Shown here: piece by piece, positions 44,780 to 52,491 of the stretch
Layout of the letters: each line of letters opens with the position of its first letter
Position numbering within the stretch: position 1 is the first letter of the stretch
NCBI RefSeq assembly: GCF_003465825.1
Contig: NZ_QSBV01000002.1
Span: 1 to 64,000 of the forward strand
Direction of reading: 5' to 3'
Length of the DNA stretch: 64,000 bases
Source: Collinsella sp. AF02-46-1
GTDB lineage: Bacteria > Actinomycetota > Coriobacteriia > Coriobacteriales > Coriobacteriaceae
The notes under the pieces: generated by a model
Databases searched by the model: none
The model's input: the letters and a program-made list of their open reading frames with translations, nothing else
What the model was told of the DNA's origin: nothing
Position numbers and translations under genes: made by a program

Positions 44780-45295
44780 TCAACCGATAGCCGCGCCGCC
44801 GCGTTCGGCCAGCGCGAGAATCGGCATCATTTGGCGCGGGGTCTTTGCTGCAAGATCGGCATGTTCGAGCAGTTTGCGATCGTTGGTCACCAAGTAATCA
44901 ACCTGCGCGCGCTTGCACGCGGCGAGCACCAAGTTGTCCTCGTAATCGCAATGGAGCGCTAAGTATTTGTCGGCCAGCCAAAGGTCCGACGCATCTGCAC
45001 CCACGGCTGTGGCGTTTTCGGTCATATTCCGAACAAACGCCAGCGCCGCATCGCCAATCGCGCGGGCAGAAGCCTCGTCGAGCGCTCCCCCGCTGGCAAG
45101 AACGCTACGCTTCAGCTCGTGTTGGACAACGTACAGCACGTCCTTGGCGATATGCACCGGAAAGAACAGCAATGCCCCCGTCTCCGTCGCCTGTCCAATA
45201 AACGCACGTGCGGCAAGCGACTCGGCATGGTCGGCGCAAAACGAATCAACCCATACGTTGGCATCCACCATTATTTTGAGGGGAACCCCGCTCAC
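44780..45295 (-). CDS. PIN-domain ribonuclease toxin
   Basis: The GTG start overlaps the antitoxin stop by four bases (GTGA). The 171-residue PIN domain has KIMVDANVWVDSFCADH with the first acidic residue, central acidic residues in DASDLWLADKYLALHCDYED, and C-terminal VDYLVTNDRKLLEHAD. PIN toxins cleave RNA with Mg2+. It is paired with a RelB-like antitoxin and a shared promoter. Confidence 0.85.
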   Translation of the reverse strand: MSGVPLKIMVDANVWVDSFCADHAESLAARAFIGQATETGALLFFPVHIAKDVLYVVQHELKRSVLASGGALDEASARAIGDAALAFVRNMTENATAVGADASDLWLADKYLALHCDYEDNLVLAACKRAQVDYLVTNDRKLLEHADLAAKTPRQMMPILALAERGGAAIG

Positions 45296-45627
45296 AGGAT
45301 CATCCCCTTTTGGCGATAATGCTCATCCATGGCTTCGGAATAGATTGCGTCCCAACCGCGATCGTCGGATGCGGGCGGCGCAACGATGCCCAAATCTGCA
45401 TAAAGCCGGTCTGCCGCTGCCCACGACGCGGCGAACGGAGTATCGTGCGCGACGGTCTGCTGCCGGTCGTCGACGGCCGCAAGCACTTCCTCGCACTGCC
45501 CGCCACCCTGTGCGACCTTGGCCACCACCTTTTTGATGAGCTCGGGCAGTGACCCGCCCGAAAGCTGCAGCGCTTCCTCGGCACGGTTCTTGACCTGGCG
45601 ATCCACGCGAACGTTCACCTGTGCCAT
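45292..45627 (-). CDS. RelB/DinJ-family antitoxin
   Basis: The 111-residue protein begins MAQVNVRVDRQVKNRAEEAL and has LSGGSLPELIKKVVAKVAQG, a ribbon-helix-helix DNA-binding N-terminus of the RelB/DinJ kind. The C-terminal part (residues about 70-111) should wrap the toxin. The start is the best-placed ATG, but its ribosome site is weak; GTG starts upstream are possible. It probably represses its own promoter at the GCTAGC repeats. Confidence 0.8.
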   Translation of the reverse strand: MAQVNVRVDRQVKNRAEEALQLSGGSLPELIKKVVAKVAQGGGQCEEVLAAVDDRQQTVAHDTPFAASWAAADRLYADLGIVAPPASDDRGWDAIYSEAMDEHYRQKGMIL

Positions 45628-45667
45628 GCCACTAACAGCACCCACGTTGATCCCGCCCCCTTCAATT

Positions 45668-45714
45668 GCTAGCCATGCTAGCACCACTATATAGATAAGC
45701 TAGCACTTGGTCAA
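45668..45714 (-). promoter_or_regulatory. Toxin-antitoxin promoter with three GCTAGC operator sites
   Basis: On the minus strand TTGACC (45709-45714) and TATAGT (45686-45691) are 17 bp apart. GCTAGC palindromes occur at 45668-45673, 45677-45682 and 45699-45704, one inside the promoter spacer and two just after the -10. This is the expected layout for autorepression by an RHH antitoxin. Confidence 0.75.
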
Positions 45715-45722
45715 ACGCAAAA

Positions 45723-45764
45723 GGCCTGCGCCCAGACGACACAAATGCCGTCTGGGCGCAGGCC
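45723..45764 (-). terminator. Hairpin past the PIN/RelB promoter
   Basis: A perfect 16-bp stem (GGCCTGCGCCCAGACG and complement, 10-nt loop) ends the upstream P-type ATPase transcript on the minus strand, followed by TTTTGCG. It also insulates the toxin-antitoxin promoter. Confidence 0.85.
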
Positions 45765-45788
45765 AGATAACGTGGGCGAACACGTCTG

Positions 45789-47864
45789 CTAGCGCAGGTA
45801 AGCCTTCGCGTTGCTCAGGCTGTAGGCAATCGTCGAGCCGTTGTGCAGCAGCGACGACGCCTGCGGGGTAATCGCGCCGGTGATCCCCAGCGCCAAGAGC
45901 GCTGAGTTGGTGAGCATCACCTTAGAATAGGAGCTCGTCAGACGGTCGATGAGACCCTGACTCATGCGGCGCAGGCGCACGATCGCGGCAAGATCCGTGT
46001 CGGTCAGGATGATGTCGGCGACCTCCTTGGCGATGTCGCTTCCGCCACCCATTGCCAGCCCCACGTCGGCCAGGCCCAGCGCCGGTGAGTCATTGACGCC
46101 GTCGCCCACCATGGCAACGTGACGCCCCTCGCCCTTAATGCGCTCCACATAGGCGTACTTGTCCTCGGGCAGCAGCTCGGCCTTAAACTCGTCAACGCCC
46201 GCCTCGCGCGCAATGCGCTCGGCCGTGCGCTCCGAATCGCCTGTGAGCATAACGACATGCTTGACGCCCAGCGCATGCAAGTCGGCGATGGCCTCACGGA
46301 CCCCGGGCTTGAGCGGATCCTCGATGCCGAGCACGCCGACGACCTTTCCATCGACCGCCAGATATAGCGGCGACAGGCCCTGCATCTGGGACTCGATTTG
46401 CTCCTTAATGTCGGCCTCGAGCTGCGCGCTCTCGTCCTCAAACACAAAGTGTGCCGAGCCGATAATCGCGCGACGCCCTTCGATGGACGAAGCGATGCCG
46501 TGCGCCACGATGTACTCGACCGCAGCGTGACGCTCGCGGTGCTCGAGCCCGCACTCGCGTGCCGCATTGACCACGGCACGCGCCACCGGATGCGGAAAAT
46601 GCTCCTCCAAGCAAGCGGAAAGGCGCAGGACCTCGTCCTCGCTCCAGCCATCGGTGGTGAGCACGCAGGCAAGACGCGGCTGCGCCTCGGTAAGCGTGCC
46701 GGTCTTGTCAAACACAATGGTGTCGGCCTTGGCAAACGACTCAAAGTATTTCGCGCCCTTGACCATGACGCCCATCTTGGCAGCATCGCTCATAGCGGTC
46801 ATGACGGCAACGGAACCCGTGAGCTTGAGTGCGCACGAGTAGTCGACCATCAGTGCCGCCGAGGTCTTGATGAGGCTGCGGGTAGTAAGCGCAACCAGGC
46901 CCGCGAGCAGGAAGTTCCACGGGACGATCTTGTTGGCAAGGTCCTCCATATGCGACTGGCCCTCGGACTTGAGCGAGTCGGCCGTCTGCACGAGCGAGAC
47001 GATTGAGCGCAGTTTGGTTTGCGCCGTATTGGCGCGCACGCGCACCAAGATGCCGCCGTCTTCCACGACGGTACCGGCGAACACGTCGTCGCCCACGCTG
47101 CGCTCGACGGCCAGCGGCTCGCCGGTCAGGGTCGCCTGGTTGACCATAGCGCTCCCCTGCTCGACAACACCGTCGATGCAGATGGACATGCCGGTGCGCA
47201 CGGCGACCAGATCGCCGGGCTCAAGCTCGGTGGCGGCAACGCTTACCTCGGTGTCGCCGACGACCTTTTGCGCCTTGTCGGGCACATCGAGCAGCGAGTT
47301 GATGAGCTCGTTTTCGCTCATGGCGCGGGTGTAGTCCTCGAGCAGCTCGCCCACGTTGAGCAGGAACATCGTCTGGCCTGCGGTGTCGACATCACGTTTG
47401 ACGAACGAAATGCCGATGGCCGAAGCGTCGAGCACGGGAACGGTCAGGCGCGGCTGCGCGAGCTCACGGAGGGCGGCACGCAAAAAGGCCATGTAACCGG
47501 CCACGACAAACACCGCACGCAGGGGCGTGGGCAAGAACCAGCGACGTGCGTAATGGGCACCGACGAGTGTCGCCAGGTCCATAACGAGTTTGTGCTTGCG
47601 CGGCTCAAGCTGCATCACGTAACCCGACTTGGCATCGGCAATAGCTTGAGCATCGAGTGCGCCCAGGGCGTCGAGCACGCTTGCGCGGCGCGGCTCGTCG
47701 TACTCCAGCGCCATCTGGCCAATGCGGCCGTAGACGCGCACCTTGCGCACACCATCGATTTCGCCGCTGAGCTTTAGAAGCGCATCGAGATCGCTCTCTG
47801 GCACAGGACCCGCCAACTGGAGGCGGGTCCTGCCGGGGATCTCGCTGATAATCGAGAATCTCAT
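45789..47864 (-). CDS. Heavy-metal P1B-type ATPase
   Basis: The 691-residue transporter has an N-terminal HMA-like region without a CxxC, paired membrane helices, the actuator loop NQATLTGEPLAVERSVGDD, the membrane motif VDYSCALKLTG (SC in place of CPC), phosphorylation site IVFDKTGTLTEAQ, TGDSERTAERIA and the hinge MVGDGVNDSPALGLADVGL. The SC motif and the small DUF6110-type partner upstream recall Mn/Fe-type CtpC-like pumps rather than Cu pumps. The metal is not certain. Confidence 0.9.
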   Translation of the reverse strand: MRFSIISEIPGRTRLQLAGPVPESDLDALLKLSGEIDGVRKVRVYGRIGQMALEYDEPRRASVLDALGALDAQAIADAKSGYVMQLEPRKHKLVMDLATLVGAHYARRWFLPTPLRAVFVVAGYMAFLRAALRELAQPRLTVPVLDASAIGISFVKRDVDTAGQTMFLLNVGELLEDYTRAMSENELINSLLDVPDKAQKVVGDTEVSVAATELEPGDLVAVRTGMSICIDGVVEQGSAMVNQATLTGEPLAVERSVGDDVFAGTVVEDGGILVRVRANTAQTKLRSIVSLVQTADSLKSEGQSHMEDLANKIVPWNFLLAGLVALTTRSLIKTSAALMVDYSCALKLTGSVAVMTAMSDAAKMGVMVKGAKYFESFAKADTIVFDKTGTLTEAQPRLACVLTTDGWSEDEVLRLSACLEEHFPHPVARAVVNAARECGLEHRERHAAVEYIVAHGIASSIEGRRAIIGSAHFVFEDESAQLEADIKEQIESQMQGLSPLYLAVDGKVVGVLGIEDPLKPGVREAIADLHALGVKHVVMLTGDSERTAERIAREAGVDEFKAELLPEDKYAYVERIKGEGRHVAMVGDGVNDSPALGLADVGLAMGGGSDIAKEVADIILTDTDLAAIVRLRRMSQGLIDRLTSSYSKVMLTNSALLALGITGAITPQASSLLHNGSTIAYSLSNAKAYLR

Positions 47865-47882
47865 TGTTTATGCCTGGGAGTG

Positions 47883-48128
47883 CTACTCGGCTGCGTTGTC
47901 CGCGGCGGCCTCGCTCTGGGTGATGTAAGCAGCCTCGGCAACCATGTCGTCGACCTCGGCCTTGGCCTGCTCGACCATGTCCTGGTAGCCGTTCTTGATG
48001 CGCATGCCGCACGCAATGCCCTGCACGCAGGCGTTCTTTACCGGAGCGCTGGTGAGCAGCTTGATGCCGGCCGTACCAAGCAGAAAACCGCCACCGACAA
48101 GCAGGGTGTTAAACGTCGACTTCTTCAT
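47883..48128 (-). CDS. Small DUF6110-like membrane protein, ATPase partner
   Basis: ATG 48128 follows AAGGGAG. The 81-residue protein has one hydrophobic N-terminal helix (TFNTLLVGGGFLLGTAGIKL) and an acidic tail. Short proteins of this shape commonly precede metal-transporting P-type ATPases in anaerobes. It is 18 bp upstream of the ATPase gene, clearly one operon. Confidence 0.75.
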   Translation of the reverse strand: MKKSTFNTLLVGGGFLLGTAGIKLLTSAPVKNACVQGIACGMRIKNGYQDMVEQAKAEVDDMVAEAAYITQSEAAADNAAE

Positions 48129-48213
48129 GTTGCTTCTCCCTTTTGCCGCATCGGACGCGGCACGGTGCCTCAGCACCCGAGTAAACAAGTTTGCTCGAGC
48201 ACACTTTTGGAAA

Positions 48214-48235
48214 ATAGTTTAGTTTATCTAACTAT
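48214..48235. promoter_or_regulatory. Candidate DtxR/MntR-type metal-responsive operator
   Basis: ATAGTTTAG-TTTA-TCTAACTAT is a near-perfect palindrome whose TTTAG...CTAA halves resemble IdeR/MntR boxes. It lies 86 bp before the small metal-ATPase partner gene. The regulator is not in the window. Confidence 0.5.
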
Positions 48236-48317
48236 TGAGGTCAACAAAGGTTAACTTTTTGGAAATCTTGGGGCGCGCTGTGACCAAGGGGGCCGTCCCT
48301 GCACCACATCCACAAAA

Positions 48318-48600
48318 AATGAGGGCGCCAACAGCGCCCTCATTCACCAAATTCCATTCAGCCCGCCTGACCCGAACGGCCGAGTCGTTGCAGAACCCGG
48401 GAGCCCCGGCAGGGCGGGTGCGTCCTCAAAATGAGTTCCCTTCAAAACAATGGGCGCGCCAACGGCACGCCCATTCACTCTATTCAATTCAGCCCCACCT
48501 GACCCGAACGGCCGAGTCGTCACGGAACCGAGGGGCCGGGTGCAGGGCCTTGCCTCTCAATGAGTTCCGCACGAACAGGAGGCGCCAGTGGCGCCTCCGT
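48318..48600. repeat. Array of three hairpin units, period about 130 bp, downstream of gatB
   Basis: Hairpins A (48318-48344), B (48449-48475) and C (48578-48598) are spaced 131 and 129 bp apart. The first two are each followed by an identical 23-bp block (48366-48388 and 48498-48520) containing GACCCGAACGGCCGAG, and each unit ends AATGAGTTCC. Stems differ in sequence but keep pairing. The third hairpin is the core of element E2. Confidence 0.8.
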
Positions 48601-48659
48601 CGTGAGTCAGGACTGTCCGAAATTGAGAGGCAAGGCCCTGCACCCGGCCCCTCGGTTCC
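48524..48659. repeat. Structured repeat element E2: conserved core inside 38-bp perfect inverted repeats
   Basis: The arms 48524-48561 and 48622-48659 are perfect 38-bp inverted copies (beginning GGAACCGAGGGGCCGG). The 60-bp interior, on the minus strand, holds CGGACAGTCCTGACTC, a GGAG hairpin and TCGTGCGGAACTC, matching E1 at 32991-33124, whose arms are unrelated in sequence. It lies 4 bp past the gatB stop. Confidence 0.85.
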
Positions 48660-48662
48660 CGC

Positions 48663-50339
48663 TTACGAGAGCGACGTTCTCAGCAACTCGTTGAAGAGCT
48701 TCGGGTTGCCCTTGCCGCGGCTCGCCTTCATGCACTGACCCACCAAAAAGCCGATGACCTTCTGGTTGCCGTCACGATACTGTTGCGCCTGATCGGCACA
48801 GTTAGCCAGCACCTCGTCCACGATCGGCTGCAACGCACCGGCATCACTCACCTGACGCATGCCGCGCTCGTCGACAATCTTGTTGGGGTCGTCGCCGGTC
48901 TGGGCCATGGCCTCAAAGACTTCGTGCGCCTGGTTGGAGCTGATGGCATCGGTCGCCAGCAGCTTGGCGAGTGCTGCCACCTGAGCCGGCGCGATACCGG
49001 ACTCGGCGAGCGACACGCCCGCGCCCTTAAGGTAAGCAATCATCTCGTTCACCAGCAAGTTTGCAACCGTCTGGGCCTCCTTGCCAGCCATACCGGCAGC
49101 GGCCGCCTCAAAGAACTCGGCAAACTCCGGGTCGCCGGCGATCTGCTCGGCGTCGGCCGCCTTAATGCCAAAGTCGGCCTCAAAGCGGGCGCGCTTGGCA
49201 TCGGGCAGCTCGGGGATCTCGCCACGGCAGCGGTCGATGAACTCGTCATCCAGATCGAACGGCGCCAGGTCGGGATCGGGGAACAGGCGATAGTCGTCGG
49301 CCGTCTCCTTCACACGCATGACCACAGTGCGCTTGCGGCTGGGCTCCCAGTGGCGGGTCTCCTGATAGATGATGCCGCCCTCCTCGAGCACCTCGGCCTG
49401 GCGGCAAATCTCGTAGGCAAGGCCATCGTGCAGGCTCTTAAACGAGTTGAGGTTCTTGAGCTCGGTCTTGGTACCCAGCTTGGTCTCGCCGCGGCGGCGC
49501 AGCGACACGTTGCCGTCGCAGCGCATGGAACCCTTCTCCATGGAGCAGTCCGAAATGCCCAGCGTCACAAAGATGCGGCGGAGCTTCTCCATAAACAGGC
49601 GCGCTTCCTCGGGCGTACGCAGGTCGGGCTCAGTCACGAGCTCAATCAAAGGCGTGCCGCAGCGGTTGTAGTCGACGAGCGACTCGGCCGCGGCGGTAAT
49701 GCGGCCCTCGGCGCCACCCACGTGGACCATCTTGGCGGCGTCCTCCTCCATGTGGATGCGCAGGATGCGGATGGGCACCGTGTAGGAACCGTCCTCGCGG
49801 CGCTCGGGCATCTGCAGGTTAGATGCATCGTAGCTGGCCAGATGACCGGCGCGCTGATTGCCCTCGCGCATGGTCGACGTCATGGACGTGGACAGACCCT
49901 CGGCGTTGGCCGAGGCGCTCGCCAGACTCTGGGCCTCGGCCTCGCCAAACGCGCAGTCGGGGCGCTCGGCGGCGCCGCGACCGGTCACGTCCAGATCAAG
50001 ATGACCGTACATGGCAAAGGCGACTGGACCCTGCGTGGTCTGGAAGTTCTTGGCCATATCGGGATAGAAGTAGTGCTTGCGGTAGAACATCGAGTGGCGC
50101 TGAATCTCGCAGTTGGTGGCGAGACCGGCCTTGACGATGCTCTCGATGGCGCGCTTGTTGGGCACCGGCAGCGCACCGGGCAGGCCCAAGCACACCGGGC
50201 ACACGTTGGCGTTGGGCTCGTCATCGTGGCTGAGCTTGCAGTTGCAGAACATCTTGGTATCGAGTGCGGTGAGCTCGGTATGGATCTCCAGGCCGATCAC
50301 GGCCTCCCAATCCTGCAGGACCTCGGAAAGCTCCTTCAT
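48663..50339 (-). CDS. gatB: Asp/Glu-tRNA(Asn/Gln) amidotransferase subunit B
   Basis: The 558-residue subunit has WEAVIGLEIHTELTALDTKM, a zinc-site region (CNCKLSHDDEPNANVCPVCL), the kinase core EEDAAKMVHVGG and DYNRCGTPLIELVTEPDLRT, and the C-terminal YqeY-like tail domain (LATDAISSNQAHEVFEAMAQ). It phosphorylates mischarged Glu-tRNA(Gln) or Asp-tRNA(Asn) for amidation. Length is somewhat greater than usual (about 480). The start overlaps the gatA stop by one base. Confidence 0.96.
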   Translation of the reverse strand: MKELSEVLQDWEAVIGLEIHTELTALDTKMFCNCKLSHDDEPNANVCPVCLGLPGALPVPNKRAIESIVKAGLATNCEIQRHSMFYRKHYFYPDMAKNFQTTQGPVAFAMYGHLDLDVTGRGAAERPDCAFGEAEAQSLASASANAEGLSTSMTSTMREGNQRAGHLASYDASNLQMPERREDGSYTVPIRILRIHMEEDAAKMVHVGGAEGRITAAAESLVDYNRCGTPLIELVTEPDLRTPEEARLFMEKLRRIFVTLGISDCSMEKGSMRCDGNVSLRRRGETKLGTKTELKNLNSFKSLHDGLAYEICRQAEVLEEGGIIYQETRHWEPSRKRTVVMRVKETADDYRLFPDPDLAPFDLDDEFIDRCRGEIPELPDAKRARFEADFGIKAADAEQIAGDPEFAEFFEAAAAGMAGKEAQTVANLLVNEMIAYLKGAGVSLAESGIAPAQVAALAKLLATDAISSNQAHEVFEAMAQTGDDPNKIVDERGMRQVSDAGALQPIVDEVLANCADQAQQYRDGNQKVIGFLVGQCMKASRGKGNPKLFNELLRTSLS

Positions 50340-51853
50340 TACAGCTCGCCTCCCTTCCCGGCAAAATCGGGCGCGACGGAAAGCGCGGGCGCACCCGTGG
50401 CGGCATCGGCAAAGCCGCGCTCCAGGGCGCGGGCAAACGTAAGCAGCTGACGGTCTTTAAAGGCAGGTCCCACCAGCTGGGCAGAAACGGGCAGCTGAGT
50501 ATCCTCGCCCAGGCCCAGCGGCACCGAAATGCCACCGTTGCCGCAGATGTTGAGCGAAATGGTATACAGGTCGGAGAGGTACATCTGCGTGGGGTCGCTG
50601 ATCTCGCCAAACTTAAAGGCCGTGCGCGGCGAGGCGGGCATGAGGATGGTGTCCACCTTGGCATACGCGGCGTCGTAATCCTGCGTGATGAGTGTGCGAG
50701 CCTTCTGTGCGGCGTAGTAGTACTTGTCGTACACGCCCGAGCTCAACAGGTAGGCGCCGAGCATCTGACGGCGCTTGGCCTCGGCGCCAAAGCCGTGGGC
50801 GCGCGAAAGCGAGCTCTGGTCGGACAGGTTGGCGCAGCCCTCTTCCTGATAGCCGTAGCGAATGCCGTCGAAACGAGCCAAGTTGGAGAACGCCTCGGCC
50901 GGGCCGATGACGTAGTAGGCGGCGATGGCGGCGTCCAGGTGCGGCAGGTCGACCTCGACCAGCTCGGCGCCCTGGTTCTGCAGCTCCTGGGCGGCGCGCT
51001 GAACAGCGGCCTTGACCTCGGGCGTCAGGCCCTCGGCCTCCATAAACGCGGGGATGATGCCCACGCGTTTACCCTCGATGCTGTCGTTGAGATGCTCGGT
51101 AAAGTCGACGGCGCAATCCTGGCTGGTGCAGTCGTACGGATCATGGCCCGCGCCGGTAAGCGCGTTCATGGCCAGCGCGACATCCTCGACCGTGCGGCCA
51201 AAGGGGCCCACCTGGTCGAGCGACGAGCCAAAGGCAACCACGCCGTAACGGCTCACAGCGCCATACGTGGGCTTAAAGCCCACCACGCCGCAGAGGCTCG
51301 CCGGCTGGCGAATGGAGCCGCCGGTGTCCGAGCCCAGCGAGAGCGCGACCTCGCCCGCGGCGACGGCCGCAGCGGAGCCACCCGAGGAGCCGCCGGGCAC
51401 GCGCTCGGTATCCCAGGGGTTGTTGGTGCGGTGGAACGCCGAGCTCTCGGTGGAGCTGCCAAAGGCAAACTCGTCCATGTTGGCCTTGCCCATGGGCAGG
51501 CAGCCGGCATCGAGCATGCGCTGGACGCAGGTGGCGGTGTAGACGCTCTGGTAGTCCCCGAGCATGCGGGAAGCGCAGGTAGTGCGCGTGCCCACGAGGT
51601 TCATGTTGTCCTTGATGGCCAGCGGCACGCCCGCAAGCGGGGGCAGCGGCTTGCCTGCGGCACGGTCGGCATCCACGCGCGCAGCAGCCTCGAACGCAAG
51701 CTCGGGCGCCACCTGCAGGAATGCCTGAACCCCGCCCTCGCGCGCCTCGATGGCGGCAAGGGAGGCCTGGGCCACCTCGGTAGCGGTAAAGTCGCCGGCG
51801 GCAACGCCCGCGGCGATCTGGGCGGCGGTAAGGGAATCGAAGCTCTGCGCCAT
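50339..51853 (-). CDS. gatA: Asp/Glu-tRNA(Asn/Gln) amidotransferase subunit A
   Basis: The 504-residue amidase has the Ser-cisSer-Lys triad in VPLAIKDNMNLVG (Lys), GGSSGGSAAAVAAGEVALSL and SLGSDTGGSIRQPASLCGVV (both Ser). It hydrolyses glutamine and channels ammonia to GatB. It overlaps gatC upstream and gatB downstream by single bases, consistent with a tightly coupled gatCAB operon. Confidence 0.97.
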   Translation of the reverse strand: MAQSFDSLTAAQIAAGVAAGDFTATEVAQASLAAIEAREGGVQAFLQVAPELAFEAAARVDADRAAGKPLPPLAGVPLAIKDNMNLVGTRTTCASRMLGDYQSVYTATCVQRMLDAGCLPMGKANMDEFAFGSSTESSAFHRTNNPWDTERVPGGSSGGSAAAVAAGEVALSLGSDTGGSIRQPASLCGVVGFKPTYGAVSRYGVVAFGSSLDQVGPFGRTVEDVALAMNALTGAGHDPYDCTSQDCAVDFTEHLNDSIEGKRVGIIPAFMEAEGLTPEVKAAVQRAAQELQNQGAELVEVDLPHLDAAIAAYYVIGPAEAFSNLARFDGIRYGYQEEGCANLSDQSSLSRAHGFGAEAKRRQMLGAYLLSSGVYDKYYYAAQKARTLITQDYDAAYAKVDTILMPASPRTAFKFGEISDPTQMYLSDLYTISLNICGNGGISVPLGLGEDTQLPVSAQLVGPAFKDRQLLTFARALERGFADAATGAPALSVAPDFAGKGGEL

Positions 51854-52164
51854 TACTCGCTCTCCCCCTCTCCCAAAATGGACGGCACGCGGAAGTAGCG
51901 ATCGCGCGCGCTACCAGCGTTTTCGAGCGCGACGTCGAGCGGCAGGTCGCGCTCGGGCTCGCGCAGGTCATCGCCCATCACGTTGGACAGGCTTCCGATG
52001 GGATGGAACGTGGGCTCCACGTCGGGTAAGTCATATTGCAAGACGGGCTCGAGCATCTGGACGGCGTCGTTCATATAGGACGTCATCTGGGTGAGCTCGT
52101 CATCGGTCAGTGCGATCTTTGCGTACTCGGCGATGCCGCGCACGTCTTTCTCGCTGAGTGCCAT
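51853..52164 (-). CDS. gatC: Asp/Glu-tRNA(Asn/Gln) amidotransferase subunit C
   Basis: ATG 52164 (MALSEKDVRGIAEYAKIALT) follows AAGGGAGC. The 103-residue helper protein has the typical N-terminal helices and the central LPDVEPTFHPIGSLSNVMGD stretch, then a C-terminal DRYFRVPSILGEGE. It stabilises GatA-GatB. First gene of gatCAB. Confidence 0.95.
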   Translation of the reverse strand: MALSEKDVRGIAEYAKIALTDDELTQMTSYMNDAVQMLEPVLQYDLPDVEPTFHPIGSLSNVMGDDLREPERDLPLDVALENAGSARDRYFRVPSILGEGESE

Positions 52165-52299
52165 AGGCGCTCCCTTCCGCATAACAGATAAACCGCTCTA
52201 GTATACAGGGCAGCGCCGGCTTGGAGCAGGCGCTTTACCTAAATGCAGCGAAAACGTAACGAGGGCGGTGGATTGGCAGGCTGCGGGCTGGCGGCTCTG

Positions 52300-52383
52300 C
52301 AGCGAAAACCGCGCCGTCCGTAGCGAAAACCGTACCGTCCATAGCGAAAACCGTCTCGACCACAACGAAAAGCATCACAACAT
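52300..52383. repeat. Three to four tandem 21-bp repeats
   Basis: Units at 52300, 52321 and 52342 read (C/T)AGCGAAAACCG followed by NNCCGTCC-like sequence; a fourth (52363) is degenerate. In one frame they would encode SENRxxx heptads, but there is no start with a ribosome site, so protein coding is unlikely. Confidence 0.7.
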
Positions 52384-52429
52384 TCGACGTTTTTCGGCAA
52401 AATCGCGATTTTCATCGAATGTTGTGATG
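52373..52429. repeat. 15-bp perfect inverted repeat with a palindromic loop
   Basis: CATCACAACATTCGA recurs inverted at 52415-52429; the 27-bp spacer contains the 14-bp palindrome AAAATCGCGATTTT (52399-52412). It overlaps the fourth 21-bp repeat and lies between gatC and the sortase gene. Confidence 0.75.
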
Positions 52430-52443
52430 GTTTGGAAGCCCCG

Positions 52444-52478
52444 ACCACCACAAAGGTGCCTGTCCCCATTGTGGTGGT
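52444..52478 (-). repeat. Hairpin of the GGGG-CAGG family, copy 3, after the sortase
   Basis: ACCACCACAA pairs with TTGTGGTGGT; the minus-strand loop reads TGGGGACAGGCACC plus TTTG. It starts 14 bp past the sortase stop. Stem and loop match the copy at 24139-24176 almost exactly, on the opposite strand. Confidence 0.7.
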
Positions 52479-52491
52479 TCTGGAGAATGTC

